Assembly: GCA_021323865.1 (NCBI GenBank)
Contig: JAJPKF010000018.1
Span: 360,984-424,983, forward strand
From: Pseudomonadota bacterium
GTDB taxonomy: Bacteria > Chloroflexota > UBA5177 > JAJPKF01
Direction: 5' to 3'
Length of the DNA stretch: 64,000 nucleotides
This document shows positions 51,101-60,500 of this stretch, in pieces. Under the pieces are notes generated by a model. That model saw nothing but the letters and a program-made list of their open reading frames with translations, was not told the DNA's origin and did no database searches. The position numbers and the translations under genes were made by a program. How positions within the stretch are numbered: position 1 is the stretch's first letter; every line of letters begins with the position of its first letter.

Positions 51101-51425
51101 CACGATCTCGCGTGAGCACGGCTTCCCCTTTGTCTATTACGACATTCCCGAGTTCGTGGCAGAACTGAAGCGTCGCTGCGAGCCCGAGGATCCGCTCTAT
51201 CCACTGCTCGACTTCGTGACCCGTTCCTATCTGAAGATCGAGCGCATGGAGCGGAAACGCTATGACAACCGTGAATATCGGGCTGCCCGAGAGGCCGTTG
51301 GGGGCAGGCCCGACGCCACGCTGAGCCAGACGGTCACCTACCTGATGCGTTACCTATCCGACTCGGGTCTGCTGCGACACCCACTCCCGGAACGGGTCAC
51401 GACCCTGGAGGCCGCCGTCGTCTGA
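48129..51425 (+). CDS. fatty acyl-AMP ligase-ACP-thioester reductase fusion
   Basis: 1,098 residues. An adenylation domain (FAAL type; YTSGSTSTPKGVIVRH near residue 180, SWLPQYHDMGLIGYY, MNAAEPVRAETFERF, YLRTGDLGFLDQGELFV) is followed by an ACP whose phosphopantetheine Ser is S616 in EEIGIDSLDLVMV. An NAD(P)H-dependent reductase then begins at LLTGPTGFLGPFLLAGLL (about residue 720). It has YAQTKWVAE with Tyr and Lys of the short-chain dehydrogenase site. The expected product is a fatty aldehyde or alcohol released from the ACP. The start follows GGGGAGAAGGAG at some distance. Confidence 0.9.
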   Translation: MLTGRREDVSIVRCLDEWTSREPDRALYVFLDSRGRQAQAYTYGNFTERTRFLAHHLREAGISVGERVLLAYPPGLESMAAFVACARSGVIPVPVHPPSHRDIRTGMGRMRFVARDCEAVAVLTSSALAGELGVDGVGDQTVSANGRGETALRWIGTDDLSGSVPTEYVDTPGEVLFLQYTSGSTSTPKGVIVRHQNVVDNGIATLGREAVGKVGVSWLPQYHDMGLIGYYLYPLVVGGTTFGFSPLDFLRRPALWLQTISRTRAAFSSSPNFGFEYCLREDKLPDPELEGLDLGSLEWLMNAAEPVRAETFERFFQRFARYGLRRSAHVAAYGLAENTLAVTHHGRRAVAVDRDGSPSQDRRTAGSEARSSVMSCGRPLEGVDVRIVDPTTKLALGSRQVGEIWVGGSSKCQGYWGRPEATAETFENRVEGVPAEAGTYLRTGDLGFLDQGELFVCGRLKDLIIVRGINYYPHDIERVVEEASPQIRTGGVVAFAGDDQEESIVVVAEVKDPETLPDPMEVVQALRAQQFVGPYTVVLVRSKSVDRTTSGKLARSRTRRRWLEGELPCLVTHRSRLLDVAPSPSTGLVARLTEMLEPYGISGREHLTLEEIGIDSLDLVMVVEEIERFLGRQGRKTPYGEIDGRLLQRLTVDQLRSLVELVEGAREDDSVLRPILSRLKEEQEDFEREAMQADAALGFTDILQEGLPAGPADQILLTGPTGFLGPFLLAGLLQRTPFTLHALTRAASPEAGLNRLREGFHQARVAWPKMDRDLSERVRVICGDISQPRLGLDRQAWEGLASEVGAVVHNAALVNYSLNYGALKPHNVDGTRELLRLACTDAVKRFHFISSTIIFGWTPKPRLFEADNNDEMSNLDFGYAQTKWVAERLVLEAAQRGLPVEIYRPSFVSASTGGIASPADITVRLLAFMINHGIGVNARNQISFLPADIAADNIASIIGRLRSADPAPDRESARVFHVTVDDFYSIIDLTRTISREHGFPFVYYDIPEFVAELKRRCEPEDPLYPLLDFVTRSYLKIERMERKRYDNREYRAAREAVGGRPDATLSQTVTYLMRYLSDSGLLRHPLPERVTTLEAAVV

Positions 51426-51562
51426 GCCGGGGAGCCGGGCCTCTTTCGTGGCTTGCCTAGTCTGGAGCCATCAGTGGCTCCCGGTCCCGTCTGCCAGTTT
51501 GACCGGCCAGGCACCGATGATGGGGTTGGAACGATCGAGCCAACGCCCCAGCATGGAGTTGG

Positions 51563-51862
51563 TTAGGGGTCTCGGGAGCGACCGTCGAGCCGGATGGTCC
51601 ATCCATCCACGGACTCGATCTGGAGCAGGCGGTCGTGCCACGGATCGCGCTCAAGAGTGGCCCGAACCGCTTCTTCAGACGGCGCCTCAACGACCAGGAT
51701 CACACGGCGTTCGTCCGCCAACGGACCTCCGAGAATCAGAAAGCCCGTGTCGACGAGGCCATCCATGAAGGTGGCGTGGTCCGGCCAGTCCTGCTGTTCT
51801 TCCAGCCGCAGCAAGCGGTTCCAGTCTGGGCCGATGCGTCGGGTGACGACGAAATAGGTCAT
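51563..51862 (-). CDS. YCII-like small protein
   Basis: 99 residues with the ferredoxin-like layout of the YCII family: MTYFVVTRRIGPDW, DHATFMDGLVDTGFLILGGPLAD, VILVVEAPSEEAVRATLERDPWH. The family includes putative dehydrochlorination and polyketide-related enzymes; function here is unknown. The ATG at 51862 has a poor ribosome site. It is convergent with the acyl ligase gene. Confidence 0.65.
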   Translation of the reverse strand: MTYFVVTRRIGPDWNRLLRLEEQQDWPDHATFMDGLVDTGFLILGGPLADERRVILVVEAPSEEAVRATLERDPWHDRLLQIESVDGWTIRLDGRSRDP

Positions 51863-51941
51863 CGCACTTAACAGATTGCCACAGAGCATGCGCCGGCACG
51901 TGCTATCTGTGAGCGAAGTCAGTGGGAGAAAGGATAGTGGA

Positions 51942-52391
51942 ATGGCGTTTGGGCAGGCACTGAAGGCGGTTGCCCTGCTGGGTTTACTGATCGTCGCTGT
52001 GGGCACGGCGGGATGCCATGCGAGCTTCTGCGCCGGAAGCGGGTGCAGCGCGGGCCACATCGATTTCGGAACCAACTACAAGATGGCAGGACAGCATGGC
52101 GACATCTCCATCATCGGCAAGAGGAGCACGTTCAGGGTGGGCGAGAACATCGGGCTGGTCGCCCATCTGAGCAGCGCCGCCGGCACCAAGGCACTCAGGC
52201 TCCAGGTCACATGGCACGGCTCAGCCCATCAGCTCACCATCACCATCGCCAATCCCAAAAGTAATGTCGTCGGAGCGGTCCTCGCTCCCGCCAACCTCTC
52301 CGTGCTGGGCATCAGCCAACCCGGCCGCTACACCTTCCGCATGCTGCATGGCACGAAGCAGCTGGCCGGGGGAAGCTTGACCGAAAAGTGA
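51942..52391 (+). CDS. small secreted lipoprotein
   Basis: 149 residues with a signal peptide ending in the lipobox TAGC at residues 22-25 (ALLGLLIVAVGTAGC). Three further Cys follow (SFCAGSGCSAG region). The remaining domain is beta-rich (FRVGENIGLVAHLSS, LRLQVTWHG, GRYTFRMLHG), like an Ig-like fold, and not assigned. ATG 51942 follows AAGGA. Function unknown. Confidence 0.65.
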   Translation: MAFGQALKAVALLGLLIVAVGTAGCHASFCAGSGCSAGHIDFGTNYKMAGQHGDISIIGKRSTFRVGENIGLVAHLSSAAGTKALRLQVTWHGSAHQLTITIANPKSNVVGAVLAPANLSVLGISQPGRYTFRMLHGTKQLAGGSLTEK

Positions 52392-52529
52392 AGCGGTAAG
52401 CCCCTTCGGCTCATGCACAGTAGCCGGGTCAGCCCGAGTCTTGCGCCCGGCGTCTCCCCGTCTGGCCGTGCATTGAGGGGTGAGCCCACCGCGGGTCGCC
52501 GTCATCCGCCCGTTCGCGGACGGATCTCC

Positions 52530-53468
52530 CTACAGCGTCGTGGCGAGCAGGACGGCAAACGCCACGCCGTTGAAGAGCGAGTGGGCGATGACGGAGGTTC
52601 CCAGCCGGCCGGTTCGCCAGCGGAGAAACCCCAGAACCGACCCGCCGGCAGCGATAGCGCCCGCGGAGAGCAGGCTCGCCGGGCCCTGCCAGCCGATCAG
52701 ATGGGCGGCCCCAAACAGAATGGAGGTGATGGCGATGCCTTTTCCCGCTCCCAGCAGGCCCACCATTCGTGTCTGCACCAGGCCCCGAAAGAATAGCTCC
52801 TCCACCATTGGCGCACCAATGCAGACGATGATGCCGAAAACCAGATAGGTAGGGCCGGTGATCTGAGCGGCCTGCAGCCCGACCTGCGGATGACCGAGCA
52901 GGTCGTGGAACGCCGTGTAGAGGGGCCACGCGGCAAGCAGAGTGGCTGAGCGACCAACAACGGATCCCAATGCGCCCAGACCCACGTCGATCGGCCGGAT
53001 TCGCCAGCCAAAGTCAGTGGAGAGGCGGCCGGATCCCCGACGCCTGCTGACCCAGAATACGGGCCCAAGCATGCCCATCCACAGAACAATTTCCGAGGTT
53101 GTGAGCGCCAGGGCGACGCCACCGGGCTGCCCCATCCTCCCCAGGAGAAAGAGCACCAACGCGGAGGCGGCGACCCCGAGACCGAATCCCACCACCGCGA
53201 TGCCCAGTCCGGGAAGGGCGGGACCGGATGTCTCGCCGGCGAGCGACGCTCTGAGGGCCTGCGATGGTGCACGCGTGGGGGCGAGGGGTCGTGCGGTGTA
53301 GCCGGTCCACGAGCTTCCGGTCCAATACCGCAGACAACCCGGCTGATGAGGGTCCGGATACCAACCCGGAGGTGCTGCCGGCCGATTACCGCACTTTGTG
53401 CAGACGCCATCGGCCTGGTCGCGAGCATGGCCGCACGAGGCGCAAATTCGAGGTGAGGTCACGATCAC
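52530..53468 (-). CDS. CPBP-family intramembrane protease with N-terminal zinc ribbon
   Basis: 312 residues. Residues about 8-30 carry CASCGHA and CTKCGN, a zinc ribbon, then WYPDPHQPGCLRYWTGSSWT, the DUF2510 short motif. Six or more membrane helices follow with the CPBP (Rce1-like) site: APMVEELFFRGLVQTRM (EExxxR), ILFGAAHLIG (FxxxH) and SVIAHSLFN (HxxxN). GTG 53468 overlaps the TGA of the RDD gene. The two neighbouring proteins share the zinc ribbon, suggesting one membrane system. Confidence 0.85.
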   Translation of the reverse strand: MIVTSPRICASCGHARDQADGVCTKCGNRPAAPPGWYPDPHQPGCLRYWTGSSWTGYTARPLAPTRAPSQALRASLAGETSGPALPGLGIAVVGFGLGVAASALVLFLLGRMGQPGGVALALTTSEIVLWMGMLGPVFWVSRRRGSGRLSTDFGWRIRPIDVGLGALGSVVGRSATLLAAWPLYTAFHDLLGHPQVGLQAAQITGPTYLVFGIIVCIGAPMVEELFFRGLVQTRMVGLLGAGKGIAITSILFGAAHLIGWQGPASLLSAGAIAAGGSVLGFLRWRTGRLGTSVIAHSLFNGVAFAVLLATTL

Positions 53469-54220
53469 CGAACGCGAATCACAACTGTGCCACAGGTCTT
53501 GTCGGCCAGTGTCTGATGCTGTGCATCCCAGAGGGGCCATAGGTCACTGATGATGCCCGGGAGCGTAAAGACGTAGAGCAGTAGCCGGACGACCCACCGA
53601 AGCAGGGAGCGCCCGATGCCAATGATCGCGCCCGTCTGGGCATCGCGAACGGCGATTCCCGTCGCGATGTTTCCTACCGTCTGCCCCTCTTCGACGCCGT
53701 TCAATATCGCGAAGTACGAGGCCTCGATGGTCACCACGACGGCGGTCTCGAGGAGGTCTAGGACGCTAAGAGGCCAGTGGGAAGTCGTGCCAACGGCGCC
53801 CACGATGATGGCCAGAATGGTCACGGGAATCAGCAGCACCAACTGGTCGATGAGATAAGCGCCGACCCGGCGCCACCATCCGGATAGGGGGGTACCAAAT
53901 GCGCTGAGGGGCACCGGACGCGGCGGATAGGGCTGCGCGTAAACGGATCCTGACTGCACGGCATACGGTCGTGTTCCGGGTATTCCCGCAGCCATGGGCA
54001 CAAATCCGGCGGGCGGTGGAGGGACATTGGTAGCTTGGCTCCCGCAGCGGGCGCAAAAGCGGTGATCGGGCGAGAGCGGTTCTCCACATGCGGTACAGAA
54101 TCGGGCAGTCGGTGCACCGCAGCGGATGCAAAAGCGCTCAGCTCCGATGAGCGCGCTCCCGCAGCTCTTGCAGGTGTGTCTGGTCTCTTGCAACGCTACC
54201 GATCGGGCTCTTTTCCGCAT
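53465..54220 (-). CDS. RDD-family membrane protein with N-terminal zinc ribbons
   Basis: 251 residues. Two zinc ribbons at the N-terminus (CKSCGSALIGAERFCIRCG and CTACGEPLSPDHRFCARCG), a Pro-rich linker, then an RDD domain of two or three membrane helices beginning WWRRVGAYLIDQLVLLIPVT with ILNGVEEGQTVGNIATGIAV as the family block. RDD proteins are membrane proteins of poorly defined role, some transport-linked. It is co-translated with the CPBP protease. ATG 54220 gives a basic start. Confidence 0.83.
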   Translation of the reverse strand: MRKRARSVALQETRHTCKSCGSALIGAERFCIRCGAPTARFCTACGEPLSPDHRFCARCGSQATNVPPPPAGFVPMAAGIPGTRPYAVQSGSVYAQPYPPRPVPLSAFGTPLSGWWRRVGAYLIDQLVLLIPVTILAIIVGAVGTTSHWPLSVLDLLETAVVVTIEASYFAILNGVEEGQTVGNIATGIAVRDAQTGAIIGIGRSLLRWVVRLLLYVFTLPGIISDLWPLWDAQHQTLADKTCGTVVIRVR

Positions 54221-54576
54221 TCCACGGCATCATCGTAGGCGCTGAAGGCTCTCATGGCAAGGGCTGGAGCGCCCCCACGGGAACCCGAAATGGTGCCGCT
54301 ACCAAACATCTTCCGACCTGCCAAACGGATTGTGCCTGCCGCAGCGTCGTGATTCCTCCTGCACCGAGGATGCCGCCCCTGAGCCGAAGCGGCGGTGGTC
54401 ACGGCACACAACGCGGGAATTTGTGCGCATCAAATGTGTTCATACTTCCTGGACATGGGGCATATGGTGGCTCATACTGGTGCCAGGATTGCGGCCGCGA
54501 CCTCGAGAGATTGAGCGCCTCAACCCGATGGGACGACGGGCTCGCGGCGAGATCCGTCACGAGTGAGGGAGCCCGC
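54221..54576. other. 356-bp gap between divergent genes; no gene found
   Basis: Lies between the RDD start (minus strand) and the giant YD-repeat gene (plus strand). The plus frame that runs into the large gene is open from 54349 but has no family-like content or signal, so I treat the gene as starting at 54577. GC-rich inverted segments such as GCCGC/GCGGC near 54370-54395 occur, but no riboswitch consensus matched. It should hold both promoters; none was found with confidence. Confidence 0.4.
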
Positions 54577-57500
54577 ATGTCATACCGATCCTTTGGTCGT
54601 CGTAGCGCCTCGCCGCAAATTGCATCGAGGCATGACTCTGTTGGAGATCCGATCCTAAGGGTCGGGTTTGCGGCTGTGCTGCTCGTCGTGGGTGTGGTTG
54701 CTCCCAACATTGGTTTCGCTGTGGGTGCGCGAGCAGCCCAGCAGCCCCCGATCGAATATTCCTATGATGCTGCCGGCCGTCTCACCGGTGTCGCGGATAC
54801 CAGAACCAACCAGGCCGCCGTCTACCACTATGACCGTGCCGGCAACATTATCTCGATCAAGCGAGGTCCGGCCTCCATTCTCCCTTCCTCCAACCGGCAT
54901 TCCGTCCGCGGATCCCATGCAGCTGCCCCGGTTGTCACAGGTGTCACGAGCGGAGGAACGGTCATCACCACCGCTGACGCCGGCGCAAGCGTAGTCGTGA
55001 ATGGGCTGAACTTTGATCCATCGCCGTCCGGGGATGTCGTCCGCGTCGATGGGACGCTGGCTCGGGTCGAGTCCGCCGGCAAGACGCAGCTGACGGTCGT
55101 TGTCCCGCCCACCTCGGGTGCCGGTCCCGTGACCGTGACGACGTCGGCGGGAACGGGCGGCTCAGCCGGGAACTTCTTTGTCCCCCCGGGGCCGTATACG
55201 GCCGCACAGGTTGGGTTTACGACAACACTTGTGCACGGGACGCCCAGTACCGTAGATCTCGCCAAGGCCGGCAGGGTGGCCTTGGTCGCAGTACGGACTC
55301 ATGCCGATCCGAACGCGGATGCCCTCGCGCCGAAGAGGATGAGTGTCTCGCTCGACAACGCCACGCTCGCTGCCTATAACGTCTGCGTATATGATCCCCA
55401 GAACCGCTTGATCTATGGTCCCCGAGGCTACGGAACCGGGAGTAATGGCTTTGCGTTCGACCTGGCCGAATCCGGTATCTATACGATCGTGGTTGACCCG
55501 GGTACGAGCACCGGCGCGGTCCAGGTAACCGCGAGGCCATTCAAGGACGTGATTGTTCCTGCCGTGCCGTCCCGCTCCCTCGGTGGCAAGCCGGCAGTGA
55601 TCTCGACGACTGTTCCAAGCCAAACCGCGCTCGCACGCTTCAAGGGTGTCGCCGGTGAGCTGGTGAGCGCCGCCGTGTCCGGCTCCACGCGGGGCGGTCA
55701 GAGCGTGGGAATCGAGACGGCCACCGGCGACGTACTAACGCAGACCAACTTGGGCGGCCCCACGGCCTTCATCGATCGCGCAACCCTGCCCGCAACGGGG
55801 CAATACTACCTGTTTTCAGAGGCCAGCTCCTGGCCGGGAACAGGTACATTCGACGTCAATCTCTATCGCCTTACCGACCAGGCAGCGCAACTCTCCCAAA
55901 GCGCCACGTCTCCTGGGTCGCCGGCGACGGTTACCACCGCCCTCCCTGGCGAGGACGCCCATTTGAGATTCTCGGGGAGGGCTGGGCAAGACGTGAGCCT
56001 GCTCCTCTCCAACGCGTACAACACTCCCTACACCGCCAGCTTGCTTGCTCCTCATTTCACCGTTCTGTCCAGCAGCGGCTGCGGCAACGGAAGCTGCTTC
56101 CTGAATCGAGTGACACTGCCTCAAACCGGCTCGTACCGAATCCTTCTCGCGCACGGGGGCGCGGACACGTTCAAGGTGGCCGCAACCCTCTACCGGGTGA
56201 CCGACATCAAGAAGCGCATCGAGACCAGTGGTGCGCTGCCCGGGAAGAGCATGAGGGTCAACATGACCATTCCTGGCCAGGATGCCGATCTCACGTTTCG
56301 GGGCATTCGGGGCCGATTCGTATCTGTCGCCTTTGCCAGCTCCACCATTGGCGGATTCGACGCCACCGTCATCGCGCCGGATGGAAATGCCCTAACGAAC
56401 TCGGGCTTCGGCTTCGGAACCGGGTCGGGCTACATCGACAGGGTCGATCTGCCCCAGACCGGGACCTACAGGCTGGTGATACAGCATCGCAGCTACGCCA
56501 CTGGCTCTGTCGACGTGACCGTCTTCGAGGCCGGCGACGTCCATAAGAAGATCGCCCTCAGCAGTACACCCGCCGGGCGGCCGCAGACCGTCACGTTGGG
56601 CACACCTGGCCAGAATGCAAGCCTTACGTTCAAGGGAACGGCGGGTGAATACATCAGCGGAACGCAGGCAAACGACACTCTCGGCAATGCCCAGCTCGAG
56701 CTGTTGCGACCCAGCGGCCAGGCGCTGCCCGGGGGATACCTCAGCGGGAACTTCCTACAGCGCACCCAGCTCCCCGACACTGGAACCTATCGACTCGTTC
56801 TCCTGCACTCTCGGAACGGCACGGGGTCCGATACCCTCACGCTCTACCGGCTGCGCGACCTCCACGGAACGATAAAGCCCAATGGTCCCGCAGTGCCCTT
56901 CAATCTGAGGCTGCCCGGTGAGAATGCCTATCTCGGGTTCCAGGGTCGCGCCGGCCATACCGTCACCGTCAACCTTTCCAGTACCACTCTGCCGAACTGC
57001 TACGTTGCTATCTACGCACCCGATGGCGCGCAGCTCGCGGAGCAGGGCTTCGGGACGAGTGGCTCACTGAAGGCCCCGCTCACGCAGAACGGCCAATACA
57101 CCATCGCCATACTCCACAACCAAGCAGTCACGGGCGCAACGCAGGTCAGCATGACGCAATCGGCGACAGGATCCAGCCGCCGGCAACGCCCGAAGAGGCT
57201 GCAGGTGCAGCCGGCAACGGCCCCCTACAGAGTGCCCGGTCGGGATCGCCCGGCTGCAGGTCATGACATCCACGGTCTGCACTTCCGCGAGACTACCACC
57301 CAAGGAACAAATGCCAGCCTCAGCTTCAATGGTAAGGCCGGCCACGACGTGAGCATTCTGCTCTCGACTTCGTCAGCCGGAGCATCCTACACGGCGGGCC
57401 TCGTCGCCCCTGACTTCTCGGTTCTGGAGTCCACCAGCTGCGGGAGCGGGATCTGTTTCTTGGACCGGGTAACGCTGCCTCAGAGTGGTCGATACAGAAT

Positions 57501-60500
57501 CCTGCTCATGCCTTCCGGTACGGCGACCCTCAGTGTGTCTGCGACGGTCTACCGTATCAAAGACATCAAGGAGTCAGTGAAGAGCAGTCACGCATTTCCG
57601 GGTAACCCAGTCACGGTGAAGACAACGGCCCCCGGTCAGGACGCCTACCTGACGTTCCATGCAGTGCGGGGACACTTCGTCTCCCTGGCGCTTTCGAACA
57701 TGACCATGAACGGCCTGCAGGCGGTGCTCACGGCCCCCGACGGCGATCAGCTCTATAGCAACGGTTTCGGGGGTGCCGGCTTCATCGATCGCGTTGACGT
57801 CCATCAGACCGGGACCTATACCCTCCTCCTGCAGCATCGCGGAGACAGCACCGGCTCGGTGCAGGTCACAGTCTTCCAGGGCGTCGACATCCACAAAAAG
57901 ATTACCCTCAGCAGCACCATCGCAGGCAGCCCGCTTGCGGTGACGTTAAAGATACCGGGCCAAAATGCGGCGATGACCTTCAAGGGTTCCGCCGGCGAAT
58001 ACATCAGTGCCGTTGTCACGAACTCCACACTGGGCGGCGTCCAGATGGAGCTCGTTCGGCCCAATGGCGAGACCATGCCAGGGACCGGGCTCAGCGGTAG
58101 CTTCTTCGAGCGTACGCAGCTACCCGACGGCGGAAACTATCGCCTCGTGCTGTTGCACTCCCAGGAAACCACCGGGTCGGCCACCATCACTCTCTATCGT
58201 CTGCACGACACCGTCACTACGATCAAGCCCAACGGCCCGCCTGTGCCGGTCAACCTGGCTTTGCCCGGCGATAATAGCTACCTCACCTTCAAGGGTGCGC
58301 CCAATCACGGCGTCACGCTCAACGTTGCCCTTGGCAGCCTTGGCGGTTGCGGCGCCGCGATCTACGCTCCCGACGGGACCCTGCTCGTCGGGACGAACTG
58401 CGGTTTCGCCGGCGCCCTCGAGAACATCGCGCTTACCCAGAACGGCCGGTACACGGTGGCCATCCTCCACGATGCCCTGCGTACTGGAGCCGCCCAAGCG
58501 AGCTTGAGCGAAACGGCCTTTGGGTCGGTTGCTCTCGACCCGCCTGCACGGCCCCCGGCCCGCACAATGTCCCACCGCGTCCATACCTTCCGACGGCATA
58601 TAGGAAGGGTCGCGTCGCATGCCTACCGGAAGAGTCTGCCAACCGGCACCATTATCGGTTCGGTCCGAGACGATGACGGCCGTCCCCTCTCCGGTGCCAC
58701 CATTGGCGTAGGCAACCGCCGAACTCGGACATCCCGCTGGGGCGATTTCACGCTCACCCGGGTTGAGGCCGGTGACCAGGTGCTCCTGGTCGACGGTCGC
58801 ACGGCCAACCAACCGGGCGCAAGCTACGGTCTCTTCCCCATCAGCGTGCACGTCGCTGCTGATCACGTAACGGCGCTGCCTTATGTCATTTGGATGCCGC
58901 GGCTGGACACGAAACACGACGTGACGATCGCATCACCCACAAAACGGGTCGTTACGCTCAGCACGCCGCGGATACCGGGGCTGAAGATCGTTCTCCCCGC
59001 CGGTGCGATTGTTCGGGATATACACGGACGAGTCATTCACCATCTGGGGATCACGCCGATACCAACCAGCCGGCCGCCCTTTCCTTTCCCTAGCGGCCAC
59101 CCATTTCCGGTGTACTTCACGATTCAACCGGGAGGCGCCGTGGTGACGCCGGCCCGAGTTCGGGTGATCTATCCCAACATTGAACACATGCCGGCCGGTA
59201 CGCGTGTGCCCTTCTGGAGCTACGACCCCGAATACGGTGGCTGGTGGAAGTATGGCTACGGGACGGTGACTGCGAATGGCGCGTCCATCGTTCCCGACAC
59301 CGGCGTCGACTTCTCGAGCTTCACCGGCGCCGGCGCCCCGAGTGACAAGCCGCCGCCAGATAACGGCGGTGGGCCATGCGGATGCGACTGCGGCGGTGTC
59401 CCGGGAGGTGGGGGCGGTGGCCCTCCGCCAGGTCCCGGCGGATCCGGATATCCAGGTGGGGGTGGGGGAGGCGTTCCGGGACCCGGCGGAATGGGTGCGC
59501 CGGGCCAAAGTTCCTGTGGCGATCCGGTCAGCATGGTATCGGGCCTCAATGTCGTGCAGCAGACGGATCTGCATGTACCCGACTTGATACCCATCAATAT
59601 CGAACGCACCTACCGACCGAATGACGGCTGGGACCGGTGGTTCGGGGTGGGCCAGAGTTTCAGCTACGGGCTCTACGTCACACCGACCCTCCCATGGCTG
59701 AAGGCCAGTTTGGTCCTGCCCGACGGTCAGCAGATTGAGTACGACCGTATCTCGGCCGGCCAACAGCAGCTTGATTCGGAGTACGAGGCCGTAGATTCTC
59801 CAGGCCTGTTCTACGCTTCGAAGTTGAGGCGACTCGGTTGGGACGCCTGGTCAGGGTGGAGGCTCACTCTCACCGACGGCACCAGCTACGAGTTCACCGA
59901 CCTGTCATGGTCCGGGTCAAATGCCGTCCTCACGGGTGTCGTCGACCGAAACGGGAACACCACCACGCTTTCGTGGGACACGAACTCGAGGAACATCAGG
60001 TCTGTCCGCTCTCCCGCCGGCTATTGGGCAACCTTCTCGTACAACTCGGCCCAAAACCCCGTCTCTATCAGTCAGATCCATGACAACGCTGGGAGAACCG
60101 TGTCCTACGGATACACCGGCGACCAGTTGACGTCCGTGACCGACCCTAGGGGCGAGACAACCACCTATGCGTACGGCCCCAACGGCGATCTCACCAGCAT
60201 TGCCGACGCTCGGGGGAATGTGTTCGAGACGAACACCTACGATAACGAGGGGCGCGTCGTCCAGCAGAAGCAGGCCGACGGTGGAACCTTCGCCTTCAGC
60301 TACTTCTCCGGGTGCCCCTACACAAATAGCCGGTACGGCTCGGAAACGCAGGTTCAATACCCCAACCGAAGCGTCCGGATCATGTGCCTGGACCCGGCGG
60401 GTTTTCCCATCCTGGATATCTTCGACGCCGGGTTTCATCACATCGACGCGGAGTACCGGTTCGTCCGGACCCGTAGCGAGCTGCTCAGCAGTGAGACCGA

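Noticed and set aside
54221..54576. Riboswitch or structured leader ahead of the giant protein gene
   Set aside because: The GC-rich segments do not match the conserved cores I know for c-di-GMP, cobalamin or other classes; a covariance search would be needed.
59390..59520. Gly-rich stretch as a separate DNA repeat array
   Set aside because: It is low-complexity hinge coding sequence in frame within the giant protein, not an independent repeat.
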